Made by a program: the position numbers and the translations under genes. Shown piece after piece: positions 19,838 through 28,725 of a DNA stretch of 64,000 nt (positions are counted from its first letter, which is position 1; each line of letters begins with the position of its first letter). This DNA is from Armatimonadetes bacterium DC (lineage in GTDB: Bacteria > Armatimonadota > Fimbriimonadia > Fimbriimonadales > GBS-DC): positions 62,001 to 126,000 of the forward strand of contig LDYB01000018.1 of assembly GCA_001442985.1 (NCBI GenBank), read 5' to 3'. Below the pieces are notes generated by a model, which saw nothing but the letters and a program-made list of their open reading frames with translations, did no database searches and was not told where the DNA came from.

Positions 19838-20266
19838 CTATGCTTCTTCGCCCTCGGCTTGTGTCCAGTCCTCTACCTGTAGTCCTTCTATCACACTGAA
19901 GTGCGTGTCGCTGGTGACCAGAATCAGGTTGTGCGCCATCGCAATTGCGGCAATCCAGAGGTCGTTCACGGGAATCGGGCGACCTTTTCTTGCCAATTCG
20001 CTCGTGATTCGCGCAAAGTGCTCGGCAACTGCAGAGGTAATTGGCAGAATCTCCGCAATCTCGTTCATCAACTCTTCGTAAATCAAGATCAGTTCTCTAC
20101 GGCGTCGCGCCGAGGATGCCAGATAAATGCCCGCCAACAGTTCTGCCTGCGTAACAACGGAAGTGAGAACCTCTGTTCCAGGCGGAAGCGAGCGGAATTT
20201 GGCTACTACTCTGGGATGACCACGCTGTAAATAGCTGCAGTGGTTCGTGTCGAGCAGATACCGCAC
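19838..20266 (-). CDS. VapC-like PIN-domain toxin
   Basis: VRYLLDTNHCSYLQRGHP...PVNDLWIAAIAMAHNLILVTSDTHFSVIEGLQVEDW; GTG overlaps antitoxin stop. Confidence 0.9.
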   Translation of the reverse strand: MRYLLDTNHCSYLQRGHPRVVAKFRSLPPGTEVLTSVVTQAELLAGIYLASSARRRRELILIYEELMNEIAEILPITSAVAEHFARITSELARKGRPIPVNDLWIAAIAMAHNLILVTSDTHFSVIEGLQVEDWTQAEGEEA

Positions 20267-20514
20267 TATTTTCGTTCCTCCTGATCCTGAAAAAGCTCCC
20301 AATCTATTCGACGGACATGCTTCTCAATAAACTCCATCATCGTATCCGCTTCTTCCTCGCTAAGTGTGCCGACGAGTTGGAGCCATGCCGCTGGTGACCC
20401 TTTGCGTGGTTTCGATTCTGGAGTGATGGTTACTTCCACGCGCGTGCCTTCAGCCAGCGGCAACGGCTCGTCCAGCTCAATACAGTTGCCCCGTACAGTG
20501 CCTTTAACCGTCAC
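20266..20514 (-). CDS. antitoxin, AF2212/DUF104-like N-terminus
   Basis: MTVKGTVRGNCIELDEPLPLAEGTRVEVTI; directly upstream of PIN toxin. Confidence 0.8.
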   Translation of the reverse strand: MTVKGTVRGNCIELDEPLPLAEGTRVEVTITPESKPRKGSPAAWLQLVGTLSEEEADTMMEFIEKHVRRIDWELFQDQEERK

Positions 20515-20615
20515 GGTGTATCACCCCACCCGCATGATACCCGACCGCTTGTGTTGCCCCATAAGCCATCAGGGGGCGCGTCTGGCACGCCCCCTGCAGA
20601 CACAGGCAGGAAGAA

Positions 20616-23600
20616 TCAGCGTCGCGTTTCGGTTTCTGCTGGCTCCTCTGGTTGCTCCGCGACTGCCACGACGCGCCGATGCCAGAGGACGCGCCCCAGC
20701 CACTGGGTCAGGTCGTCCATCACGGTATACATACACGGAATCACCAGCAAGGTCAGCAAAGTGCTGACGGCGACTCCACCGATCAGCACGATTCCCAGCG
20801 GCGAACGGAACTCGCTGCCGCGTCCCACACCGAGCGCAATCGGGATCATCGCCAGAATCAGCGCGAGCGAAGTCATCAGGATGGGGCGTAAGCGGATGGG
20901 ACCCGCTTCCAGCAGCGCCTCGTTGCGCGGCAATCCGCGCTGGCGCAGGGTGTTCGTGAAGTCCACCAGCAGAATCGCGTTCTTGCCCACCAGCCCGACC
21001 AGCGCGATAATCCCAATCATCGAGATGATGTTCAGCTCCGAGCGAGCAATCACCAGTGCGAGCAACGCACCCACCAGCGCCTGCGGCTGGCTGAACATAA
21101 TGATGAACGGGTAGAGCCAGTTCTCAAACAGCGCGACCATCAGCAGGTAGACCAGGATCAGCCCCAGCAGCAGTGCTTGCACCATGTAAGCGCCCTCGCG
21201 CGCCATCACTTCGTTTTCGCCGAACCATTTCGCCGTAACGCCGGGCGGGATGGCGTTCGCCTCGCGGAGCGCGTTATCGATCTGGATGCGCATATTACCG
21301 GGCGTGTAGCCGGGCAGCAGGTTCGCCGTGACGGTAACGCGGCGCTGGCGGTCTGCACGCTCGATTTTGGAGGGACCCTCGCCCAAACGGATGGTGGCGA
21401 CATCGCGCAGGTAGACAGGTGCGCCCTGAACATAGGTAACCACCAGATTTTCCAGCTCGGAGGCGCGTTTCCGCTGGTCTTCGCGCAGGCGCACTCGAAT
21501 ATCATACTCCTGTCCCGCCTCGCGATATTTGACGCTGGTATCGCCCTCGTAAGCGGTGCGGAGCGCGAGGGCAATCTCCGCAATGCTGACCCCCAGCTGG
21601 GTGGCACGCTCGCGGTCGATAATCACCTGCAGCTCCGGGCTGCCCGCTGTCCACGAGAGGTCGGGGTCCTTGATGCCGGGAATGCGGCTGATAATCTGGC
21701 GCACGCGCTCGGCGGTCTCCAGCAGGGTTTGGGTGTCTTTGCCGACGAGCGCGAGCTGAATGGGCGCGCCGAATCCGCCTCCACGAAAGCCCGAAACTGT
21801 GTTCACCGCAATCTGGGCGCCCGGAATCTCGCCAATCTTCTGGCGCAGCTCGCCCGCCACCTGCACATCGCTTCGAGTGCGCAGGGTTTCCTCGTGCTTG
21901 ACCCAGAAGAGCAGGCTGTCCAGCAGCGCTTTTTTCTCGTGCAGGCTGACCTGCAGGTTGGCGTAGCGCGGTCCCACATCGCCTGCGCCCAGCACTCCGC
22001 CCGACACACGCCCCACGACGGTCGAAACATATTTCACCTCAGGGATGGTGAGCGCCGCCTCTTCAATCCGCTTCGCGACTTCACTGGTCTGCTCCAACGA
22101 AGCATCAGGGGGCATTTTGATGGTAACGCTGATGAGCCCCTGGTCTTGCGAGGGCGCGAATCGGAAGGGCAGAAGCGGGCTACCTTTCGCGGCGGAAAAC
22201 CCGATCATAAACAGCACCGCGACCAGCGCGCCGTTGCCTGCGAGAATGACGATCCAGCGGTGGTTCAGCGCCCAGCGCAGAGCGCCTCGATAGACGCGCT
22301 CCAGCGACTTGTAGAGCCGATCAAACCAGCGGAAGAAGCCCTTAGGCTCCTCCAGCGCCTCGCCGCGCCGATACAAACGGCTGGCTAACATCGGGGTCAG
22401 CGTGAACGACACAATCAGCGACAGTAGCACCGCCACTGCCACCGTCAGCCCGAACGAGCGGAAGAACTGACCCACCACGCCCCCCATAAACGCAATCGGC
22501 ACAAACACCACCACATCCACAAAGGTAATGGTAATCGCTGCCAGACCAATCTCGGTGCGCCCATTATAGGCTGCCTCCATCGGCTCCTCGCCCAGCGTCA
22601 GGTGGCGATAGATGTTTTCAATCACCACAATCGCGTCGTCCACCAGCACGCCCACCGCCAGCGACAGCCCCAGCATCGTCATGAAGTTGATGCTGAACCC
22701 TGCGAAATACATGAAAATGAAGGTCGCGAAGAAGCAGGTGGGGATCGCCATCGCCACGATGAACGAGCCGCGCAGGTTATAGAGGAACAGGTAGATAATC
22801 AGCACCACCAGTATAATGGCGATTCCCAGCGCGAGGCGCAGGTCGGCAAGGCTCTCTTTGACGGCGGTCGCCTCGTCTTGCGTGATGGTGAACTGCAGGT
22901 CGGGGTACTCCTGCTCCAGTTGGGCGAGGATGCGGCGCACGCCCTCGGAAATCTCTATCGCGTTCCCATCGCTGGTTTTCTGAATCACGATAGAGACATC
23001 TTCCTTACCGTTGGTGCGTGTAATCACGGTGCGTTCCTGCAAGCCGTCGCGGATTTCGGCGATATCCTGCAGGCGAATCGTGCTGCCGCGCGCCATGGGG
23101 TTGCGGGGGTTCTGCAGGTAGAGTCGTAGCTGGCGCAACTCATCCACAGAAGTGAACTCGCCCAGCAGGCGCACATTGTATTCGCGCTCGCCCTCCGTGA
23201 TGCGCCCTGCGGGCACATTCAGGTTCGCTCGCTGCAACGCCGCCACGACCGCGTTAATAGATAAGCCGTAAGCGTTCAGGCGGTCTTTGTCGATAGCGAC
23301 CTGAATCTCACGCTTCTGTCCACCACTCACTGTTACGGCGGCGACGCCGGGCACACTGGAAAGGCGGTCCTTGATAACATTGTCTGCCAGATCGCGCAGC
23401 TCGTAGGCGGGGCGCGCCCCCGTCAGCGAAATGAAAATCGAAGGTTGCGACTGGGTGTCCAGCTTGCTGATGACGGGACGCTCCGCATCATCGGGCAGCA
23501 GCCGAATGGCGCTGTTCACCTTCGCCTGCACATCGATATAGGCTTGCCCGATGTCCGTGCCGATATAAAACTCCAGCACGACCTGAGAAACCCCATATTG

Positions 23601-23852
23601 CGAGGTGGAGGTAATCTGGCGCAGCCCCTCCACGCCCGCCACCGCGTCTTCTATCGGCTTTGTTACGAGGGTCTCCACCTCATCGGGTGAAGCCCCTGGG
23701 TAGGCGGTGATAATCGTGATGACAGGAACATCCACTTTCGGCAGAAGCTCCACCTGCATCCGATTGAGCGAGTAGAACCCCAGCACAATAATCGCCACGA
23801 CAAACACCATTATCGTGACGGGTCGGTTTAAGGCAAGGCGTGTTGCCCACAT
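20616..23852 (-). CDS. RND efflux transporter, AcrB/MexB-like HAE1 family
   Basis: 1078 aa, LNRPVTIMVFVVAIIVLGFYSLNRMQVELLPKVDVPVITI..GASPDEVE..KPIEDAVAGVEGLR; GKNAILLVDF. Confidence 0.97.
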   Translation of the reverse strand: MWATRLALNRPVTIMVFVVAIIVLGFYSLNRMQVELLPKVDVPVITIITAYPGASPDEVETLVTKPIEDAVAGVEGLRQITSTSQYGVSQVVLEFYIGTDIGQAYIDVQAKVNSAIRLLPDDAERPVISKLDTQSQPSIFISLTGARPAYELRDLADNVIKDRLSSVPGVAAVTVSGGQKREIQVAIDKDRLNAYGLSINAVVAALQRANLNVPAGRITEGEREYNVRLLGEFTSVDELRQLRLYLQNPRNPMARGSTIRLQDIAEIRDGLQERTVITRTNGKEDVSIVIQKTSDGNAIEISEGVRRILAQLEQEYPDLQFTITQDEATAVKESLADLRLALGIAIILVVLIIYLFLYNLRGSFIVAMAIPTCFFATFIFMYFAGFSINFMTMLGLSLAVGVLVDDAIVVIENIYRHLTLGEEPMEAAYNGRTEIGLAAITITFVDVVVFVPIAFMGGVVGQFFRSFGLTVAVAVLLSLIVSFTLTPMLASRLYRRGEALEEPKGFFRWFDRLYKSLERVYRGALRWALNHRWIVILAGNGALVAVLFMIGFSAAKGSPLLPFRFAPSQDQGLISVTIKMPPDASLEQTSEVAKRIEEAALTIPEVKYVSTVVGRVSGGVLGAGDVGPRYANLQVSLHEKKALLDSLLFWVKHEETLRTRSDVQVAGELRQKIGEIPGAQIAVNTVSGFRGGGFGAPIQLALVGKDTQTLLETAERVRQIISRIPGIKDPDLSWTAGSPELQVIIDRERATQLGVSIAEIALALRTAYEGDTSVKYREAGQEYDIRVRLREDQRKRASELENLVVTYVQGAPVYLRDVATIRLGEGPSKIERADRQRRVTVTANLLPGYTPGNMRIQIDNALREANAIPPGVTAKWFGENEVMAREGAYMVQALLLGLILVYLLMVALFENWLYPFIIMFSQPQALVGALLALVIARSELNIISMIGIIALVGLVGKNAILLVDFTNTLRQRGLPRNEALLEAGPIRLRPILMTSLALILAMIPIALGVGRGSEFRSPLGIVLIGGVAVSTLLTLLVIPCMYTVMDDLTQWLGRVLWHRRVVAVAEQPEEPAETETRR

Positions 23853-23864
23853 AAGCGTTCCTCC

Positions 23865-25304
23865 TCAGTTCCCTGAATCGATAATGCGCACAGGTTGCCC
23901 GTCGCTCAGCAGATCCTGCCCCCGTGTTACGACCACCTCCCCGGACTTGACGCCTTCCGCATAAACAACCTCGGTGTTGGTGGCGCGAACCTTGAGCGTT
24001 CTGGCTCTCGCTTTGCCGTCTTCCACCACGAACACGCGCGTGATACCCCCCTTCTCAAGGAGAGCGACCTTTGGGGTAAGCGGCACATTCGTGTAGGTGC
24101 GCAGGGTAATTTCGCCGCGGGCGAACAGTCCTGTCTTGAGGGGCAGGTCAGCGGGGTTTGCCAGGCTGATTCGCAGGCGCAGGTTGCGTGCCTGATCGGC
24201 GGTTGCGGGGTAGATGGCTTCTACCGTGCCCCGAAAAGCGCGATTGGGGAAGGCATCTACTTTGACCGTCACAGGCATGCCCACCCGCACTTCCGAGAGC
24301 AGGGTTTCGGGCAGCACTGCCTCGAAGTAGAGGCGATCCAGCTTCACAATGCGAGCAACGGGCGTGCCCTGCCCTGCCATCGAGCCGATGTCTACGAAAC
24401 GATCTGCGACCACGCCGTCGAAGGGGGCGCGGATAACGGTATCGTCCAGTTGCTGTTTGAGCAGGGCGTACTGGGCTTTAGCTTGTGCGAGCGCGGCGCG
24501 GGCAGCCGCAACGCGCTGTTGCGCCAGCTCAATCTGCGAGCGCCCCAGCAACGCCTGACGGTAAGCCTCCTCGGCTTGCCTGACTGCTTGCTCGGCAGCC
24601 TCGATGTCTTCTTTTCGCGGACCTTCCTGCACCAGGCTGAGCGCCTCTTCCGCCTGACGCAGTTGCGCCTGCGCAGCTTCGTAGGCGGTTCTGGCAGAGT
24701 CGAGTTGCTGTTTGGGGATGGCGCCCTGTTCGTAGAGTCGTTGCGCGCGTTCATAGTTGGCGCGGGCGAGTTCGTAGTTGGCGCGGGCGGCGCGCACCGC
24801 TTGCTCAGCTTGCTGGCGCTCCTGCGGGCGTGCGCCTGTCTGGAGCGCACGGAGCCGCGCCTGCGCCGCCAGCAACGCCGCTTTCGCCGTCTGAATCTGC
24901 GCCTCCACCTGATCGGGCTGGACACGCGCGGCGGTCTCTGCCTGCTGCAAGTTCGCCTCGGCGGCACGCACTGCCGCTTCCGCCTGGCGCAACTGCACGC
25001 GCAGGTCGGTCTGGTCCTGCACTGCTATCACCTGCCCTTGCGCCACGCGGTCGCCCTCACGCACCCGAATTTCCACAATCTTTCCACCGAGTTTGGTGGC
25101 GACCACGGTATCGTTATAGGCGGTCAGCTCGCCCGTGACCGAGACCGCTTCGCTGATGGTACCGGTTTTAATCGTGGCGGTAGCGACAGCGACTTCTGCG
25201 CTTGCTTCCGCCTGCGCCTGAGGGGCTGACCCCCGCCCACATGCTGTCAGGCTCAGCCCGACTGCCGTCAGCAGCAGAAAAGCTCCTGAGTGTTTCGCGT
25301 TCAT
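23865..25304 (-). CDS. RND efflux periplasmic adaptor (HlyD/MFP)
   Basis: Lipobox LTACG; GGKIVEIRVREGDRVAQGQVIAVQD; coiled-coil; IRAPFDGVVADRFVDIGSMAGQGTPVARI. Confidence 0.95.
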   Translation of the reverse strand: MNAKHSGAFLLLTAVGLSLTACGRGSAPQAQAEASAEVAVATATIKTGTISEAVSVTGELTAYNDTVVATKLGGKIVEIRVREGDRVAQGQVIAVQDQTDLRVQLRQAEAAVRAAEANLQQAETAARVQPDQVEAQIQTAKAALLAAQARLRALQTGARPQERQQAEQAVRAARANYELARANYERAQRLYEQGAIPKQQLDSARTAYEAAQAQLRQAEEALSLVQEGPRKEDIEAAEQAVRQAEEAYRQALLGRSQIELAQQRVAAARAALAQAKAQYALLKQQLDDTVIRAPFDGVVADRFVDIGSMAGQGTPVARIVKLDRLYFEAVLPETLLSEVRVGMPVTVKVDAFPNRAFRGTVEAIYPATADQARNLRLRISLANPADLPLKTGLFARGEITLRTYTNVPLTPKVALLEKGGITRVFVVEDGKARARTLKVRATNTEVVYAEGVKSGEVVVTRGQDLLSDGQPVRIIDSGN

Positions 25305-26611
25305 ATTCGGTTCCCTCCTATCGCACCGATGGCTTTCATCAGGCTGGCATAGGCATCCAGATAGTCATATTGTGCGTTCACGAGATTGGTTTGTGCTTGC
25401 GTGTATGCCAGTTCGGCGTCGCTGATTTCCAGCTGGGGCGAGACGCCCGCCTCAAATCGCACACGCGCCAGGCGCAGCGCCTCGGCAGCCACCTCCAGCC
25501 CCTGTTTGGCGACCTCCAGACGCTTTCTGGCATCGAGCAGGTTCAGGTAGGCGTTGCGCACCTCCAGCGCGACCCCTTCCCGTGCTTGAAGCAGGCGCAG
25601 TTGCGCAATCTCAAGGTCATCGCGTGCTTGCGAAACGCGCGCCCGTGTGATACCCCCGTCCCAGATAGGCACGGACAGCACCAGCACGCCCGTGTAGGTC
25701 TCGCGTCGTGGGGTGAAAGGGCTGGTGTTGAGGTTGAAATCGGCTTGTCCTGTCAGCACGAGCGTGGGCAGTTCGCCGCGGCGTGCGTTGCGGATGTTCG
25801 CCTGAGCCAGTTCCACGCCGCGCTCCGCCGCGCGCACCTCCGGGCGCTGGGCATAGGCACGCTGAATGAGCGTCTCAAGGTCTAACCCTGATTCAAGTTC
25901 GGGCAGGCGTTCGGGCTTGACCACCTGTACAGGGGTCTCCAGTGGGCGCCCCAGCAGGTTATTGAGCGCGGCTCTGGCTAAATCCAGCTGGTTGCGGGCG
26001 CTCAAGAGCGCCTGCTCGTTCTGGGCGACCTGCGTGCGTGCCCGAAGCAGGTCAAACTGTGAGGCGACGCCCGCGTCCACCTGTGCCTGAATCACCTTCA
26101 GGCGCTCCTGCGCGTTTTTGAGCGCCTCTTCCGCCACGCGCACGAACTCTTCGGCGCGGGCAACCCCCTGATAGGCAGTCGTAACCTGCAGGATAATCTC
26201 GTTGCGTGTGCGCTCGTAGTCTAACTCCGCAATCTGATAACTCAGCGAAACGACCTGCACCGCCGTGCGGATAATGCCGCTGATGTCTATCGGCTGGGTC
26301 AGCACAATTCGCGCCGTGCGATTTTCGATGTTGCCCAGCCGGACGGGCTGGGGACCAAAGCGTGCCGTGGCGACCTCGTCGAAGCGTGTGTAGGTCGCTG
26401 TGCCCTGAATCTGGAAGCGGCTGGCGCTGCGGGTCTCGCTTACCGCATCACGCGCTTTTTTGACCGTGCGCTCGCTGATCAGCACCTGACGGTTGTTCTG
26501 CAACGCCAGTTGAACGGCTTCCTCCAGAGTCAAACGCGGAGGTTGTGCTGAATCCTGCGCCAGCGCCACACTTATCAGGCAGAGCGCGCCGAGTGCAGTC
26601 CATGCTCTCAT
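25301..26611 (-). CDS. TolC-family outer membrane efflux protein
   Basis: LTLEEAVQLALQNNRQVLISERTVKKARDAVSETRSASRFQI; ATG 26611 overlaps TetR stop (ATGA). Confidence 0.94.
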   Translation of the reverse strand: MRAWTALGALCLISVALAQDSAQPPRLTLEEAVQLALQNNRQVLISERTVKKARDAVSETRSASRFQIQGTATYTRFDEVATARFGPQPVRLGNIENRTARIVLTQPIDISGIIRTAVQVVSLSYQIAELDYERTRNEIILQVTTAYQGVARAEEFVRVAEEALKNAQERLKVIQAQVDAGVASQFDLLRARTQVAQNEQALLSARNQLDLARAALNNLLGRPLETPVQVVKPERLPELESGLDLETLIQRAYAQRPEVRAAERGVELAQANIRNARRGELPTLVLTGQADFNLNTSPFTPRRETYTGVLVLSVPIWDGGITRARVSQARDDLEIAQLRLLQAREGVALEVRNAYLNLLDARKRLEVAKQGLEVAAEALRLARVRFEAGVSPQLEISDAELAYTQAQTNLVNAQYDYLDAYASLMKAIGAIGGNRI

Positions 26612-27240
26612 TTTCGAACCTCCTGATTGAGAAATGCGGGCTTGAAAAATTCCAGTGTTTGCTCTACCAGTTCGGGAAGCGGGGTGGAGTCGTTCTCCAT
26701 AATCCACTCCATCAGGCAGATGCGATATAGTCGGACGGCGTAGTGCGCCAGGTCGCGTGCGCTCACATCCTGACGAAACTCGCCTGTGGCTTGTCCCTTC
26801 TGGAAGCCCATCAGAGCATGCTGGGTCGCCTCTTCAATCATGCTGGCGACCATCTGGCGCAGGTGGTCGTTGTGGCAGCATGCGGCGAACATAGAACGGG
26901 TGAGCGCCAGCGAGCGCCCGTCGTGTTCTGCAATAACGCGCATCACCTGACGCAACACCTCCCACTGACTTTCGGCGCTTTCAGGATGGAGCTGCTCCAA
27001 AAACTCGTATACTTCCTCCACCATCTCCTGCATGTACGCCATCAGCAGATGCTCTTTGGTGGGGAAGTAGTTGAAGAAAGTGCCCTTGGCGACATCGGCG
27101 CGTTCGGTGATTTCTTCCACCGAGATTTGCTCAAAGGGTTTTTCCTGCATCAGCGAGAGCGCCGCCTCGATCAGCCGCTGGCGGGTCTCCTCCTTGCGGC
27201 GCTCTCGCCGATTCCCTGCGACATCCTTAGAAACATTCAT
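26608..27240 (-). CDS. TetR/AcrR family transcriptional regulator
   Basis: RRKEETRQRLIEAALSLMQEKPFEQISVEEITERADVAKGTFFNYFPTKEHLL. Confidence 0.95.
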   Translation of the reverse strand: MNVSKDVAGNRRERRKEETRQRLIEAALSLMQEKPFEQISVEEITERADVAKGTFFNYFPTKEHLLMAYMQEMVEEVYEFLEQLHPESAESQWEVLRQVMRVIAEHDGRSLALTRSMFAACCHNDHLRQMVASMIEEATQHALMGFQKGQATGEFRQDVSARDLAHYAVRLYRICLMEWIMENDSTPLPELVEQTLEFFKPAFLNQEVRK

Positions 27241-27273
27241 AGCAACGCTCGTTTGAACTCCGGGTCATAGATA

Positions 27274-27299
27274 ACCGACGGTCAATCTTGACCGTTGGT
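27274..27299. promoter_or_regulatory. TetR-type operator (near-perfect palindrome)
   Basis: ACCGACGGTCAA-TC-TTGACCGTTGGT, 12-bp arms with one mismatch, 34 nt upstream of the tetR start. Confidence 0.75.
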
Positions 27300-27346
27300 C
27301 AGGAGTATACCCCATCGCCCGAGGGTTTGTCAAGGGGGGTGTGGGG

Positions 27347-27420
27347 GTGTCTGGAAAAAACCCTCTTTTGTGCCTGACGGTTGAAGCCGTTCTTATAAAA
27401 CGAAGCTGACCTGCGTCGGC
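27347..27420. repeat. MITE-like hairpin repeat, fragment (copy 5)
   Basis: TGACGGTTGAAGCCGTTCTTATAAAACGAAGCTGACCTGCGTCGGC. Confidence 0.6.
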
Positions 27421-27615
27421 GTTGGGGGCGCGTGTTTGTGTGCGCGTGTGGCGCGTGGGTATTTGCAGGGGTCGGTTGACCTGTTATCGGGTCAGGTGTG
27501 GTGGCGTTGGTTGGAGCGGTTGGGCAAGGAGGCAGCGTGTGCGGCATCGGGTGCGTGGCGTGAGGCGAGTGTCGGACCCCGGTGGCGTTGAAAAAGGTAC
27601 ACTTACTACGGGGAG

Positions 27616-28467
27616 TTGCAGAGAATGGACGCCCTGCTCCAGAGATGGCAAGCCGAACAGTTGTTCAGCCCTGCCGAGATTGCGACGGTTCAGGCGCAAT
27701 CCGATGGGGTGAGTCTCTACGAACGCCTATACCAGCTCTACCCCGACCGCTGGGGGGCGATGCTGGACTCACGGCGGGCGTTTTTTGAACAGTTAGACGC
27801 CTCGCTCTTTCAACGCGCCCTGCAGGCAAACATGGAAGCGCTTTTCCCGATAGAGGAATTTCATCTGCCGCTGGGGTTGTTCGGAGCGCATGCCAACAAA
27901 TGGGTTCTGGAGACGCCCTATGCATATTTACTCCATGCGGGCGCGCTTCCTCTGGGGCAGTTTGAGGGAACGCTGCTGGTTGCCGTCAAGCGCCCGCTGG
28001 GGTTCATGGCGCGCTTGCGCGCATGGTGGCTGGGCAAGCTCCATCAGGTTCGCGCGGAGCCTGCGATTGTGGAGTGGGGTACGCAACTCTTTCTGCGTCA
28101 TCAGTCTGATGCAATTGACAATAGACTGCCTGCCGCCCGGATCGCCGCAACAATCCTCCAGAAAGCGCTTGCCGAGAGGGTTTCCATCGTGGAACTGCGC
28201 AACACCTCCCGGCATGTGCGTGTTGTCGTCTGGTTGGCTTCGGGCAAATCGGAGCTGGCGCTCATCCTCCCTCGCTTTGTGTACCCTGGCCTGTTTTTGC
28301 GCTACTACTGGCTGCTCGGAATGCGCATTCAGTATAAGCAGATAGCGGACTTCGGGGAACTGTTTCTCTCCCAGCAAGGCACGCCTGTTGGGGTTGTGCG
28401 GGGCTTCGCGCACTGGGCGGGCGATGAGCACGTGTTGCGGCTTTATCTCATAGCAGAAGAAGGGTAG
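27616..28467 (+). CDS. GspE/PilB N-terminal (MshEN)-like protein lacking ATPase core
   Basis: PYAYLLHAGALPLGQFEGTLLVAVKRPL; LPAARIAATILQKALAERVSIVELRN..LILPRFVYPGLFLRYYWLLGMRI; no Walker A in 283 aa. Confidence 0.5.
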   Translation: MQRMDALLQRWQAEQLFSPAEIATVQAQSDGVSLYERLYQLYPDRWGAMLDSRRAFFEQLDASLFQRALQANMEALFPIEEFHLPLGLFGAHANKWVLETPYAYLLHAGALPLGQFEGTLLVAVKRPLGFMARLRAWWLGKLHQVRAEPAIVEWGTQLFLRHQSDAIDNRLPAARIAATILQKALAERVSIVELRNTSRHVRVVVWLASGKSELALILPRFVYPGLFLRYYWLLGMRIQYKQIADFGELFLSQQGTPVGVVRGFAHWAGDEHVLRLYLIAEEG

Positions 28468-28518
28468 TGAGGGCTTTGCTTGGGGTGTCAGGTATCAGAG
28501 GGATTTCCCGAATCCCCC

Positions 28519-28548
28519 TTGACATCGCCGAATCGGATGGGGTATAAT
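28519..28548 (+). promoter_or_regulatory. sigma-70 promoter for ncRNA candidate
   Basis: TTGACA (28519-28524) - 18 nt - TATAAT (28543-28548), both consensus hexamers. Confidence 0.85.
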
Positions 28549-28554
28549 AGGGGC

Positions 28555-28692
28555 GTCGCAAGGGAGTGCGACCTTCAGAGGACGGGAACCATCGGCAACC
28601 TCCCTGAAGCATCGGGGACACGGATGTCCCACACCTTTTTATTATGGCATCCCACGGGGCTTTCTTTAGAGGGGGCTCCGGTTTTTGTTTTT
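28555..28692 (+). ncRNA. unassigned structured RNA (three hairpins plus terminator)
   Basis: Hairpins GTCGCA/TGCGAC, CTTCAG(AGG)/(CCT)CTGAAG, GGGACA-CGGA-TGTCCC, then CGGGGC...GCTCCG-GTTTTTGTTTTT; consensus promoter; no convincing ORF on this strand. Confidence 0.6.
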
Positions 28693-28722
28693 AAGGGGCA
28701 AGGGGGGCGCCCTGCCCCTTTA
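28692..28722 (-). terminator. terminator of hpf operon
   Basis: AAAGGGGCAGGGCGCCCCCCTTGCCCCTTAAAAAC on minus strand, just after stop at 28726. Confidence 0.55.
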
Positions 28723-28725
28723 GCG

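Noticed and set aside
20266-20514. Novel toxin-antitoxin system
   Set aside because: PIN toxin with an AF2212/DUF104-like antitoxin is a familiar VapBC-type arrangement
28555-28692. Identification of the RNA as 6S, SRP RNA or a known riboswitch
   Set aside because: Lacks the SRP GNRA/GUCAGG core and the long irregular 6S duplex; no co-directional gene immediately downstream for a riboswitch to control
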